From: Lachnospiraceae bacterium
GTDB lineage: Bacteria; Bacillota; Clostridia; Lachnospirales; Lachnospiraceae
Reading direction: 5' to 3'
Length of the DNA stretch: 39,482 nucleotides
NCBI GenBank assembly: GCA_024692825.1
Contig: JAILMB010000129.1
Span: 1 to 39,482, forward strand
Shown piece by piece: positions 1-8,105 of this stretch; the first letter of the stretch is position 1; each line of letters begins with the position of its first letter. The position numbers were made by a program, and so were the translations under genes. The notes beneath the pieces were generated by a model. That model was not told where the DNA came from. It searched no databases and was given only the letters and a program-made list of their open reading frames with translations.

Positions 1-1
1 A

Positions 2-328
2 GATGACTATGTTATTGCAACAGGAGATCAGCATACAGTACGTGAATTCGTAACTTTGGCTTTCTCTCATGTAGGAATTGAACTTGATTGGCAGGGAGAA
101 GGTATCAACGAAAAGGGTATTGATAAGGCAACAGGAAAGACTGTAGTTGCAGTATCAGAGGCCTTCTATCGTCCAACTGACGTAGTAGATTTATGGGGAG
201 ATCCAACAAAGGCAAAGACCGAACTTGGATGGGATCCACAGGAGACCACTTACGAAGAGCTTGTAAAGATTATGGCTGAGCATGACTGGAAACTTGCAAA
301 GCGTGAAAAGGCAATGAAGGAAGATTAA
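2..328 (+). CDS. gmd: GDP-mannose 4,6-dehydratase, C-terminal 108 residues (partial)
   Basis: The reading frame is open from base 2, so the gene begins upstream of the window and only its C-terminal third is visible. The enzyme converts GDP-mannose to GDP-4-keto-6-deoxymannose, the precursor of GDP-fucose, GDP-rhamnose and related 6-deoxyhexoses for surface glycans. The visible segment carries family signatures: YVIATGDQHTVREF near its start (canonical VIATG-x-QHSVREF) and YRPTDVVDLWGDPTKAK followed by LGWDP, the usual C-terminal substrate-binding stretch. The stop codon lies 1 bp before the next gene, a GT2 glycosyltransferase, which indicates co-transcription and a 6-deoxyhexose in the polymer made here. 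The family call is firm; the full length and catalytic core cannot be checked. Confidence 0.9.
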   Translation, partial: DDYVIATGDQHTVREFVTLAFSHVGIELDWQGEGINEKGIDKATGKTVVAVSEAFYRPTDVVDLWGDPTKAKTELGWDPQETTYEELVKIMAEHDWKLAKREKAMKED

Positions 329-329
329 T

Positions 330-1046
330 ATGGGAATCAGTGTAGTTTTATTGGCATACAAGGAAGAAGAAAATCTTAGAATTTTGCTTCCGGAAATAAA
401 AAAGAATGTAGAAAAATGTGAGAGCAATTATGAGATTCTTGTAATTGATACCGAAGAACCCTTAGACAATACAAAAGGTGTTTGCGAAGAGTTTGGTGCA
501 AAATACATTAACCAGGAAGAGCCTGGATTTGGTGGAGCTTTCCGTACGGGAATTAAGTATGCGTCTCAGCAAAAGTTTTTAATTTTGGATTCAGATGGAT
601 CCCATCAGCCAAAATACATTCCTGACATTTATCGCAAGTTTAATCAGGATAAATGTGATGTGGTAATCGGAAGTCGATACTGTGAAGGCGGTGAAAGCAA
701 TGATGCGAAATCTTCTCAGATTATGAGTCATATTCTAAACTTTGCTTTCCGTGTAGCGCTCGGTTTAAAAGCTCATGATTTATCTACGGATTATCGTATG
801 TACCATACAAAGGCTCTTAAGAAGACCAATCTAAAATGCCAAAACTACGATGTATTAGAGGAAGTATTACTTCAGTTGAAGTTAAATAAGAAGCCAGAAA
901 AACTTGTTATTGGGGAAGTGCCGATTTCCTTTAGTAAGCGTATTTATGGAGAATCAAAGAGACAGTTAGTGAAGTTTATTATGAGTTATGCAAAGACTAT
1001 TTTTAGATTGTTTGGAATGAGAATAGCGTATAATTTTAAGAAATAA
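330..1046 (+). CDS. GT2 glycosyltransferase, DPM1/polyprenyl-phosphate sugar transferase type
   Basis: A 238-residue soluble GT-A glycosyltransferase resembling dolichol- or polyprenyl-phosphate mannose synthases. The N-terminus VVLLAYKEEENL is the family's first strand and loop. DSDGSHQP (residues 87-94) supplies the DxD-type metal site, GSRY (114-117) follows at the expected distance, and DLSTDYRMY takes the place of the usual TS-GFR acceptor region. The usual VDDGSxDGT loop reads VIDTEEPLDNT (38-48), an unusual change that keeps one Asp. There is no C-terminal membrane segment. The start has an AAGGAAG ribosome-binding site inside the end of gmd. The next gene encodes a GtrA-like protein, a common partner of enzymes that load a sugar onto a lipid carrier. 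The sugar donor is unknown. Confidence 0.85.
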   Translation: MGISVVLLAYKEEENLRILLPEIKKNVEKCESNYEILVIDTEEPLDNTKGVCEEFGAKYINQEEPGFGGAFRTGIKYASQQKFLILDSDGSHQPKYIPDIYRKFNQDKCDVVIGSRYCEGGESNDAKSSQIMSHILNFAFRVALGLKAHDLSTDYRMYHTKALKKTNLKCQNYDVLEEVLLQLKLNKKPEKLVIGEVPISFSKRIYGESKRQLVKFIMSYAKTIFRLFGMRIAYNFKK

Positions 1047-1056
1047 TAGGTGAACC

Positions 1057-1518
1057 ATGGATCAGAGCGTAGAAACAAAAGAAAAAACAGGAAAGCAGAA
1101 ATTAATCGATCAGATTTTAAAATTTGGAGTCGTTGGAGTCATCAGCTTCCTTGTAGATTTTGGTGTATACACCTTTATCTGTAATATTCTGGGTATTAGC
1201 TACATTATTGCCGGAATTTTTGGATTTGTCATTTCTGTTATTGTAAATTACCTTCTCAGTATGAAGTTCGTATTTGAAGGTAGGGATGATATTTCAAAGA
1301 CGAGAGAGTTTGTCACCTTTGTAATTCTCAGTGCATTTGGCCTGCTGTTAAACGAAGTGATTCTATATATTTGTGTAGATGGTATTTATTGGCATTGGTC
1401 CTGGCTTCAAAGCTGGTTAAGTATTAAGCTTATGAATATGGGGGCAAAGATTGTAGCTACAGGGGTAGTTATGGTGTATAACTTTGTTACCAGAAAGATT
1501 TTTCTTGAAAAAAAATAA
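1057..1518 (+). CDS. GtrA-like family membrane protein
   Basis: A 153-residue protein with four hydrophobic segments and a typical GtrA-family start after a short cytoplasmic tail: FGVVGVISFLVDFGVYTF, then a second helix ending VNYLLSMKFVFE. That N-x-x-x-S-x-x-F-VF pattern is characteristic of the family. GtrA proteins are thought to help move or present polyprenyl-phosphate-linked sugars across the membrane for glycosylation of teichoic acids or other surface polymers. It lies 10 bp after a DPM-like glycosyltransferase, with AGGTGA as ribosome-binding site, and the two probably work together: one makes the lipid-linked sugar, the other flips or delivers it. The length is normal for the family. 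Confidence 0.88.
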   Translation: MDQSVETKEKTGKQKLIDQILKFGVVGVISFLVDFGVYTFICNILGISYIIAGIFGFVISVIVNYLLSMKFVFEGRDDISKTREFVTFVILSAFGLLLNEVILYICVDGIYWHWSWLQSWLSIKLMNMGAKIVATGVVMVYNFVTRKIFLEKK

Positions 1519-1564
1519 GTTTTAATTTACGAAAGATTGTAGATTAAGAAGAAATATAGAAGAT

Positions 1565-2632
1565 ATGAATGAAAAAATACGGGGACTTGACGGATTAAAA
1601 GGGATAGCGGCAATCTTCATTGCCTATGTATATCATTACTGCATTTTATTTGCAGCAAATCCTTTTTCGTCCAATGTAGTCATGGATAAATTGTTTTGCG
1701 GTATAAACATTTATGCGGGCTATGGAGAAGCCGTATTTTTTTTAATGTCCGGATTTTTGATGTCTTATGTATATAAAAAAAGGATTAAAAAACAGGGGTG
1801 GAAGGAATTTTTCCTTCCTAGGATGAAACGAATTTATCCCTTGATGATTGCTACTGTTATGGTAGTGTTTGCATTTGAAAATCTAGGGAAATTATTACTA
1901 GGGGAATATCCACTCTATGGAGTCCATGGAGAAATTCAGTACGGATGGGGTTCACTTCTTCTTAGTGTTTTAGGTCTTCAAACAGGATATATTTCCGATG
2001 GTGATTTGCATTCTGTAAATGGTCCGGCCTGGTATATAAGCATTTTGTTTTTGTGCTATATGATTTCTTATGTTTTCATAAAAAAAATCAAAAATGAGAA
2101 ACACTTACTTTTTTCCATCTTTTTTATGTTTCTTTTAGGAGTGGTTATAGCAGCAAATCATGGATTTTCTGTACCGCTTTTCTATTCCTGCTGTGGAAGG
2201 GGATTTGTTGGATTTTTCCTTGGGATGTTAATGGAGTATTTTGTGGATGTGAAAAAACCCATTTCTCCTTTGGTATCCATACTGTTAATTGGAGAAATTG
2301 TGGGGATGCTTTATTTAATAGAAGCTCTGTGGAGCCCCCAGAAAATGGTATTAACAGAGCTATTTGTTTACCCTACCTCCCTTTATCTTGTGTTGAAGTC
2401 CCCTGGCATTCAGAATTTGTTGGATAAAAAAATCCCTCGCTATATTGGAAGGATTTCTTATCATATTTATTTATTAAATTTTCCCATTCTTGTTGGAATT
2501 GCTTTTATAAGTAAACTTATGAACGGCTCTTTAGATTATAACAATCCGTTGGTCTGGTTAGGAATAACGGCAGGATCACTTTTTATATCTAGTGTCGTTT
2601 ACCGAGGGAAGTTTTTATTTTTAAAATCTTAG
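1565..2632 (+). CDS. Acyltransferase family 3 membrane protein (OafA/YrhL type)
   Basis: A 355-residue polytopic protein that opens with the acyltransferase-3 signature IRGLDGLKGIAAIFIAYVYHY. His24 is the conserved residue of the first helix. PRMKRIYPL, after the second helix, matches the family's conserved R-x-x-R-x-x-P loop. Such enzymes move acetyl or other acyl groups to sugars on the outer face of the membrane. It probably decorates the polymer made by this locus. The ribosome-binding site is weak (AGAAG) and the 46-bp gap to the GtrA gene has no clear promoter or terminator. Its last 44 bp overlap the 3' end of the minus-strand gene at 2589-3332, so the two transcripts converge without a terminator between them. 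Confidence 0.87.
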   Translation: MNEKIRGLDGLKGIAAIFIAYVYHYCILFAANPFSSNVVMDKLFCGINIYAGYGEAVFFLMSGFLMSYVYKKRIKKQGWKEFFLPRMKRIYPLMIATVMVVFAFENLGKLLLGEYPLYGVHGEIQYGWGSLLLSVLGLQTGYISDGDLHSVNGPAWYISILFLCYMISYVFIKKIKNEKHLLFSIFFMFLLGVVIAANHGFSVPLFYSCCGRGFVGFFLGMLMEYFVDVKKPISPLVSILLIGEIVGMLYLIEALWSPQKMVLTELFVYPTSLYLVLKSPGIQNLLDKKIPRYIGRISYHIYLLNFPILVGIAFISKLMNGSLDYNNPLVWLGITAGSLFISSVVYRGKFLFLKS

Positions 2633-3332
2633 CATTAATTCTATGGAAGTCAAAAATAAATTGAAATCCTATCTTTATGATGCTTCGCATATTGATACTG
2701 TTTTTTCCGCCACATCGAGGTTTAAATGTAATGGGGATATAGTGGAAGGCCTCAGAATCTTTGCAAAACAATGCGGAAAGAGCAACATTTATTAAAAAAT
2801 AATCTTCAGGAATTAGAGACAGATTTGTCTCTAATTTTTTTGCGTTCATAAGACGGTAGGGAACGTTAGCATCCATTACATTGGTGTGGTAAAGGAGTTT
2901 CACAAATATGCGTAATACTTCTGAGACAATGATTCTTGCCCTTCCGTCCTGCCTGTTTTTTCTCCATCCGGCAATAAAGGCATATTCATGTCTTAGGTTC
3001 CAAAACTCTTCGAATTCACTGGCTTTCGTTTGCCCATCGGAGTCTGTTTGGAATACATAGTCGGCACCATGGGAAATAGCGTAGTCGTATGCCATTCGAA
3101 CTGTATTACCGTGACCGGAATTCTCTTTGGAAATTGGAACAAACAGTGGATGGGTTTGTGCGAATTTTTCCAGAATCGATTTGGTATTATCGGTACTTCC
3201 ATCATTGAATACTACAAGTCTTGAGGCATTATCTCCATTATGTAATTCTATGATAGGATACCATTCTTCAAGTACAGATTGGATGTTATCCTGCTCATTA
3301 TAGGCAGGCATTACAATGTATAAAATATCCAT
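2589..3332 (-). CDS. GT2 glycosyltransferase
   Basis: A 247-residue GT-A enzyme. Visible motifs are IVMPAYNEQDNI at the N-terminus, FNDGSTDNT (42-50) for nucleotide binding, SGHGNTVRMAYDYA, and the metal-binding DSDGQT (97-102). Unlike the enzyme at 330-1046, the NDGSTD loop is canonical. The C-terminal 40 residues are basic and partly hydrophobic but do not look like a true membrane span. The AAGGGGA ribosome-binding site is well placed. It is the last gene of a minus-strand group after the LTA-synthase-like gene, 16 bp away. It may prime or extend the glycan that the sulfatase-family enzyme modifies. Donor and acceptor are unknown. The C-terminal codons overlap the opposing acyltransferase gene. 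Confidence 0.85.
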   Translation of the reverse strand: MDILYIVMPAYNEQDNIQSVLEEWYPIIELHNGDNASRLVVFNDGSTDNTKSILEKFAQTHPLFVPISKENSGHGNTVRMAYDYAISHGADYVFQTDSDGQTKASEFEEFWNLRHEYAFIAGWRKNRQDGRARIIVSEVLRIFVKLLYHTNVMDANVPYRLMNAKKLETNLSLIPEDYFLINVALSALFCKDSEAFHYIPITFKPRCGGKNSINMRSIIKIGFQFIFDFHRINAKILKIKTSLGKRH

Positions 3333-3348
3333 AGTGTCCCCTTATTAT

Positions 3349-5274
3349 TTAATCGTAAATTCGTTGGTATTCAACGTAAGAATAATCATTTAAAAGCTCT
3401 TCTAAGTGCTCATTATTCATTGTATCTAAATTGTAAGTGGAAACAAAGCCAGTGTCTGTCGTATAGATACCGGTGGTATTTAAAATCGGCAATTCTTTTC
3501 GTAATAAAACCATGTATTTGTCAAAGTCACTTAGTGGTAATCCTGCATAGTAACGGGCCATAATACCTAAGTAAGTAGGCGTAATCACATTGTAACCTAA
3601 AGAAGGTAATGTGACTGGAGTATAGGAGTTTACGCCATGGTTTTGGTTTGTCCAGATAATATAAGGTGTGATATAGCGCAATTGTTCATATTCTGCAGTA
3701 TTTGAAACATTAGCCCCGGAAAAGACCTTATCTAGAAATTCTTCGTTTAAGGATGGCTGATGGTCACCGTAGAAACAAAGATACACCGGACGGGAAATTT
3801 TCCTTAACTCCTCTAACAGATAGGACAGGGCTTCGTCGGATTTTTTCATATCACCTGCAAAGATACAGGCATCCTGGTAAGCATTGTATTCTTCTCCAAT
3901 ATCTAGGGCGATGTCCCCAAGTTCATCTTCATTGTATCCACCGTGATTTTGAATGGTTACATTAAAAAGAAAAAGGGGATCTTTTGTGGTTTCTATTTCC
4001 TCCACCAACCGTTTGTAATCAGAGAGATCGTTTAGATATCCACGGGAATCAGAGTTTTTTTCTGAAGCGTGAAAATCATCAATATCAAGGAATTTTGAAA
4101 ATCCCATACCTTCATACACGGTTTGGCGTCGCCAGTTTGTGGGAAACATAGGATGGGATGCCACAGTGGAAAATCCCAGGTCATTATAATCACTAACCAG
4201 TGAATCCAAGTGGAAAAAGTCAAACATCATATAGGGAATGGTGCCGGGAATATTTGCCATGGAGTTTCCCGTTAGGCATTCAAATTCCGATTTATAGGTA
4301 CCACCGCCGAATGTAGAAGTGTAACATCCGCCATATTCTAAGGTTCCCGGGTCTGTTTCTAGCGAATGGAAAAATGATAAATATTTTTCATTAGCAGAAA
4401 AGTCGCCAACCATATCGTAGTCTGTAAAGGATTCATTCATTACGATAAGAATAACAGGACTTTCACTAGAATCAGCCTGGGTGTAATCTATGGTTTCATC
4501 AAAGGATGCTGCGCCTTTATTTACAATGTCGGTTGCTGTTGCACTTTTATATCCCTCTGGCTTATTTGGAATCATTTCATGGAGCTGAGCGGAAAAACTG
4601 GTGGAAAAACCGTATTCTTTGTAGGTTTGAATCGGATCCCATTGATAGTCTTCCATACTGTAGGTCTCATAAAAATCAGTCTTAACAATCCATTGAGACA
4701 GGAAAATACAAATCATGACACTGCAAAGAATGCGGGAACCATAGATTCTTTTTGTGAAGAGTTTTTTATGTAGTTGTTTAAGGGTATCCTTTTGGAGACC
4801 AACAAATATGATGAATAAAAACAAAAAAAACAGGGTGATTCCAATTTGTTTATTGAAAAAGATGTGATAGCCTTCCACAACGGCTGCAGCTGTTCGCAGG
4901 GATAAAATATCCACAGGAGCAATAGGATAAAAGCGGAAGGTTACGACTTCTAAATTTGCAATACCTACAAAGGCTGCAAAGACAAAGGTGAAATATATCC
5001 CAAACTCAAATCGAGGGGAAAGAAAAGAAAGTATTACCATAATACATAAAAGAATAAGATAGTTTAATAATAAGTATTCTGGTGAAATATGGAGTAAATG
5101 ATCATTCCATGGAAATTCTAATAAAAAGAAAGCAAATAATGGGTATAGAAGAAAGCACCCATAGGAGAGCATGGATAACAGCTTTGAATTTTTTGTAGGG
5201 ATAGATGGACAGAACTTAATTACGAAAACTGAAACAATGATTCCTGCGATAAATGTTAATATAATCCAACTCAT
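3349..5274 (-). CDS. LTA synthase-like sulfatase-family phosphotransferase (phosphoglycerol transferase type)
   Basis: A 641-residue protein with about five N-terminal membrane segments (roughly residues 1-195) and an extracellular sulfatase-fold domain from about residue 270. The domain matches the lipoteichoic acid synthase family. The metal ligand Glu lies in IVMNESFTD (Glu281). The nucleophile Thr lies in FGGGTYKSEFECLTG (Thr326). The later metal ligands lie in FYGDHQPSLN (Asp504, His505). These enzymes take glycerol phosphate from phosphatidylglycerol and add it to a glycolipid or glycan. In this setting it could make a polyglycerol-phosphate polymer or decorate a polysaccharide. An AAAGGGT ribosome-binding site precedes the start and a good promoter lies at 5309-5338. 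Catalytic residues are all present, so it is probably active. Confidence 0.88.
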   Translation of the reverse strand: MSWIILTFIAGIIVSVFVIKFCPSIPTKNSKLLSMLSYGCFLLYPLFAFFLLEFPWNDHLLHISPEYLLLNYLILLCIMVILSFLSPRFEFGIYFTFVFAAFVGIANLEVVTFRFYPIAPVDILSLRTAAAVVEGYHIFFNKQIGITLFFLFLFIIFVGLQKDTLKQLHKKLFTKRIYGSRILCSVMICIFLSQWIVKTDFYETYSMEDYQWDPIQTYKEYGFSTSFSAQLHEMIPNKPEGYKSATATDIVNKGAASFDETIDYTQADSSESPVILIVMNESFTDYDMVGDFSANEKYLSFFHSLETDPGTLEYGGCYTSTFGGGTYKSEFECLTGNSMANIPGTIPYMMFDFFHLDSLVSDYNDLGFSTVASHPMFPTNWRRQTVYEGMGFSKFLDIDDFHASEKNSDSRGYLNDLSDYKRLVEEIETTKDPLFLFNVTIQNHGGYNEDELGDIALDIGEEYNAYQDACIFAGDMKKSDEALSYLLEELRKISRPVYLCFYGDHQPSLNEEFLDKVFSGANVSNTAEYEQLRYITPYIIWTNQNHGVNSYTPVTLPSLGYNVITPTYLGIMARYYAGLPLSDFDKYMVLLRKELPILNTTGIYTTDTGFVSTYNLDTMNNEHLEELLNDYSYVEYQRIYD

Positions 5275-5308
5275 ACTGCTACCCTTTCTAGTTACACATA
5301 CCCGTAAG

Positions 5309-5338
5309 ATTATACAAAAATATAGGTGGATTTGTCTA
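5309..5338 (-). promoter_or_regulatory. Predicted SigA promoter for the LTA-synthase-like gene
   Basis: Read on the minus strand, TAGACA (5333-5338) and TATAAT (5309-5314) are 18 bp apart; the first is one base from TTGACA and the second is perfect. Transcription would start about 28 bases ahead of the ATG at 5274. This separates the sulfatase and GT2 genes from the GT39-like gene upstream. A 12-bp palindrome, ACTAAATTTAGT (5363-5374), lies just upstream over the previous stop codon. Confidence 0.6.
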
Positions 5339-5369
5339 TGTTTTCTTCCAGATAAGAAAGATACTAAAT

Positions 5370-6905
5370 TTAGTAATGTACATAGAATAAATAGGTTTCC
5401 ATTGGCATATCAGAAAGGTTATTAGAACTTAAGATGGGGGAGACAATTTTTTCCACCGTGTAGCCCATATTACAGAGGGCGTCTGTAATAGACGAAGGCC
5501 CATCTTCGGATCCTGCAATTAGATAGAAAGAATCGGAATTTGCAAGTTCTGTTTTAAGATGGTTTGTAATTTCCTCTTCTGTAAGATTTTCACAGTGATA
5601 GGTCCATTTTCCAAGTCCGGTAAATTCCAGAGAATCTTTCCTTGTGTAGTAGGAGGTTGGAATTATTTCTGTATAGGTCAGATATAGCGGCTCTGAGGTT
5701 AACGTAGGCCTATATTCCTGGATTACTTCTCGAATATTGTCCTTTTGCCAGGTAACAGTAAATAGGGAATATATCTGTGATAAAAGCAGTAAAAAAGAAA
5801 GAATATAACACAGGAAGGGAGTCTTTTTCCATAAAAGAAATAGGAGACAAAGGGCAAAAAACAACATCATTACGCCCATGGAAAGAGCCCAGTGATTTCC
5901 AAAACTTCCTCCCACAATGACATTTCCGTAAAAATTTGTTTTTACCGCAAAATAATAGAGGGTATAGGAAAGAAAACATCCTAGACCAACGTATTTCATA
6001 AATGAAAGGGAAGACTTTTTGTTCGCTATAAAGAAAAATATCATTAAAAAGAGGGCGGTTAGAATCATAAGTAATTTGCAAAGGGTTGGAAGATCCCTTA
6101 AAAAGAAATACGAAAATGTGGCCCAAAGAGAAAGGACATAGTCCCGGATTAAAGAGACAGATAGATTCAGACTGTGATCTGCGGGAGCAGAACCCTGGTT
6201 ATTCATTTGGGGAATAAGGAAAAAATAGATAAGAGGGAGAATAAATATCACAACGCTTCCGATTCCTAAAAAAAGAAAGCGCTTCAAATCCTCTTTTTTG
6301 TACCGTGCAATGTAGTATAACAGTACAAGGCCAAAACCAAATACTAAAAAAGAAGCACCGTATTGAGAATAAATAGACAGAATGGAAAAAATGAGAAAAC
6401 CTGTGAGAAACAAAGGGTTAGGGTCCTCTAAATAGGATAAAAAGAACACAAAAAGCCATATTACATTAGCAGCTAAAAGGTTATATTCTCCGCATTCTAG
6501 GGCAAAATATCGGGTTGGAAAAGCAGAGATATAGAGAAGAGTTAGAATAACTGACAAAAACAGGTTTTTCTTTTGAAAGTAAAAAAAGATTCCAAAACTT
6601 CCAAACATAGCAGTACAAACGCCAGCTAAGCGAAACCATAATTCAGAGTCACTGATATGAAGCCATACCCACATAAGGAGATTGTATAAGGGAGGCTGAG
6701 CAGTAAAACAGATGCGCTGGTACATGGTTGTGAATTCCGGAAATCCAGGAGTAGAGCCAAAGGCAATCTTTGAAAAATAGTATTCTACGCATTCGTCATA
6801 CCAAAGACCTGAGCTGGTAAGGTTATAGCAAAGAATGAAACAACCAGTAAGACCGGTAATAACAAGCCATAGATACTTATTTGAAAAATTTAAATGAGGT
6901 TTCAT
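5370..6905 (-). CDS. GT-C membrane glycosyltransferase, GT39/PMT_2-like
   Basis: A 511-residue protein with about a dozen hydrophobic segments. The first extracytoplasmic loop has SSGLWYDE (32-38), the classic Asp-Glu motif of GT39/ArnT-like enzymes that use polyprenyl-phosphate sugars, and AQPPLYNLLMW follows near residue 69, another family hallmark. A soluble C-terminal part of about 90 residues faces outside. The frame continues upstream, but I place the start at 6905 because GGGAG lies at the right distance before that ATG and the added upstream residues do not look like protein. It probably attaches a lipid-linked sugar, perhaps one made by the GT2/GtrA pair, to a surface polymer. It diverges from the acyltransferase at 7020. 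Confidence 0.8.
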   Translation of the reverse strand: MKPHLNFSNKYLWLVITGLTGCFILCYNLTSSGLWYDECVEYYFSKIAFGSTPGFPEFTTMYQRICFTAQPPLYNLLMWVWLHISDSELWFRLAGVCTAMFGSFGIFFYFQKKNLFLSVILTLLYISAFPTRYFALECGEYNLLAANVIWLFVFFLSYLEDPNPLFLTGFLIFSILSIYSQYGASFLVFGFGLVLLYYIARYKKEDLKRFLFLGIGSVVIFILPLIYFFLIPQMNNQGSAPADHSLNLSVSLIRDYVLSLWATFSYFFLRDLPTLCKLLMILTALFLMIFFFIANKKSSLSFMKYVGLGCFLSYTLYYFAVKTNFYGNVIVGGSFGNHWALSMGVMMLFFALCLLFLLWKKTPFLCYILSFLLLLSQIYSLFTVTWQKDNIREVIQEYRPTLTSEPLYLTYTEIIPTSYYTRKDSLEFTGLGKWTYHCENLTEEEITNHLKTELANSDSFYLIAGSEDGPSSITDALCNMGYTVEKIVSPILSSNNLSDMPMETYLFYVHY

Positions 6906-6971
6906 TATTATACTCCCGTAAATTGAATCGTAGACCAAACAGAAAATATGATTTATAATACATTCTGGGTT

Positions 6972-6998
6972 TTGATGCGTTAAAACTACGATTATAAT
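6972..6998 (+). promoter_or_regulatory. Possible promoter for the plus-strand gene group starting at 7020
   Basis: TATAAT at 6993-6998 is a perfect -10 box. TTGATG at 6972-6977 is a fair -35 box, but the spacer is only 15 bp. The leader would be about 15 bases and lacks a good ribosome-binding site. It lies in the 114-bp space between two divergent genes, where a plus-strand promoter is expected. Confidence 0.4.
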
Positions 6999-7019
6999 TA
7001 TCACGGAATTTATACAGAA

Positions 7020-8105
7020 ATGCAAATTCAAAATAGCAATCGTCAATCAAATATTGAACTGTTAAGAATCCTTTTAATGATCGCAATTCTTAACTATCAT
7101 CTTATGCTATATAATGGTGTGTGGTTTCATGAATACAATACAAATACCCTTATAGGAATTATGATATCTGTTATTGGAGCAATACCGGCAGATTATTGTT
7201 TTATTGCTATGAGTAGTTATTTTTTGTTGAAGGAAAATGAGAAGCCCTGTGGACACTTATTTGGCAAACTCCCGGTTTATAAAAAAAGTATTCATCGGTT
7301 TTGGCGTTTTCTTACGCTGTGCCTTTCTATGTATGTAATTAAGGTTCTTGTTTTAAGAGGCTTATTTGGCTATAACAACAAAGAATACTTTGTAGATGTG
7401 TTTTTGATGAAGGGAGCCTGGTGGTACGTATATCCTTATCTTTGCTTATTACTGGCCTATCCTTATTTAAACAAACTTATGCAAAAAATTAATTCTATCA
7501 TCCATTTGATGCTTGTGGCATTTTTAGGCCTTGGGTTTATATGGATTAGTTATAGAAATGAAACAATCTTTGTTTACGATTTATGGGGCTTTCTATTTGA
7601 TTATGTTTTAGTGGCATATATTTTACGAAAGGATGGCGAATCCCTTTCCAGAAGATTTTATGGCGTTTGTAGCGGCATTTGTGCCGGATTTTTATTAGGT
7701 TGTTGTATTTTTGTTTGCGTGCCTTATCACAATGTGAGTCTGGAGCAGGGTCACTATGTAATTAGTCTTCTCGTGGGACGCTACAGTTTTCCCGCAGTTT
7801 TAATGGGAATCTTTACCTTTTTCTTTGTACTTAAGTCGAAGATTCCATATAAAAAATGGATTAATAAAATAGCTTCCATTACCATGTTTGTATTTTTGCT
7901 TCATGATACCTGGATGGGAGTATTTTGGTATTTGGGAAAATGTGATAATCAATATGTTTATTACTCAACGCCGACGTTTATTTTCTGGGGAGTAATGTTT
8001 GTAGCAACAGCATTTTTGGTATCAGGAATCATTGGCACTATATATAAGAGTAAAATTCAACCATTGTGGGAGAAAGCAATAAGAGATGAAAACGAAGTTG
8101 AATAA
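7020..8105 (+). CDS. Acyltransferase family 3 membrane protein
   Basis: A 361-residue polytopic protein with the acyltransferase-3 opening NIELLRILLMIAILNYHLML. His27 matches the conserved His of the first helix. The pattern resembles capsule and O-antigen acetyltransferases of the WcsT/YfiQ type more than OafA. It begins the long plus-strand run of membrane-protein genes and overlaps the first array gene by 20 bp, so the two are probably translationally coupled. No strong ribosome-binding site precedes the ATG; the start was chosen because the family motif begins about ten residues in. Its likely role is O-acylation of a surface sugar; the acyl donor and target are unknown. Confidence 0.83.
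   Translation: MQIQNSNRQSNIELLRILLMIAILNYHLMLYNGVWFHEYNTNTLIGIMISVIGAIPADYCFIAMSSYFLLKENEKPCGHLFGKLPVYKKSIHRFWRFLTLCLSMYVIKVLVLRGLFGYNNKEYFVDVFLMKGAWWYVYPYLCLLLAYPYLNKLMQKINSIIHLMLVAFLGLGFIWISYRNETIFVYDLWGFLFDYVLVAYILRKDGESLSRRFYGVCSGICAGFLLGCCIFVCVPYHNVSLEQGHYVISLLVGRYSFPAVLMGIFTFFFVLKSKIPYKKWINKIASITMFVFLLHDTWMGVFWYLGKCDNQYVYYSTPTFIFWGVMFVATAFLVSGIIGTIYKSKIQPLWEKAIRDENEVE

Noticed and set aside
5363-5374. The perfect palindrome ACTAAATTTAGT as a regulator site.
   Set aside because: It is short, AT-rich, overlaps a stop codon and occurs once, so chance is likely.
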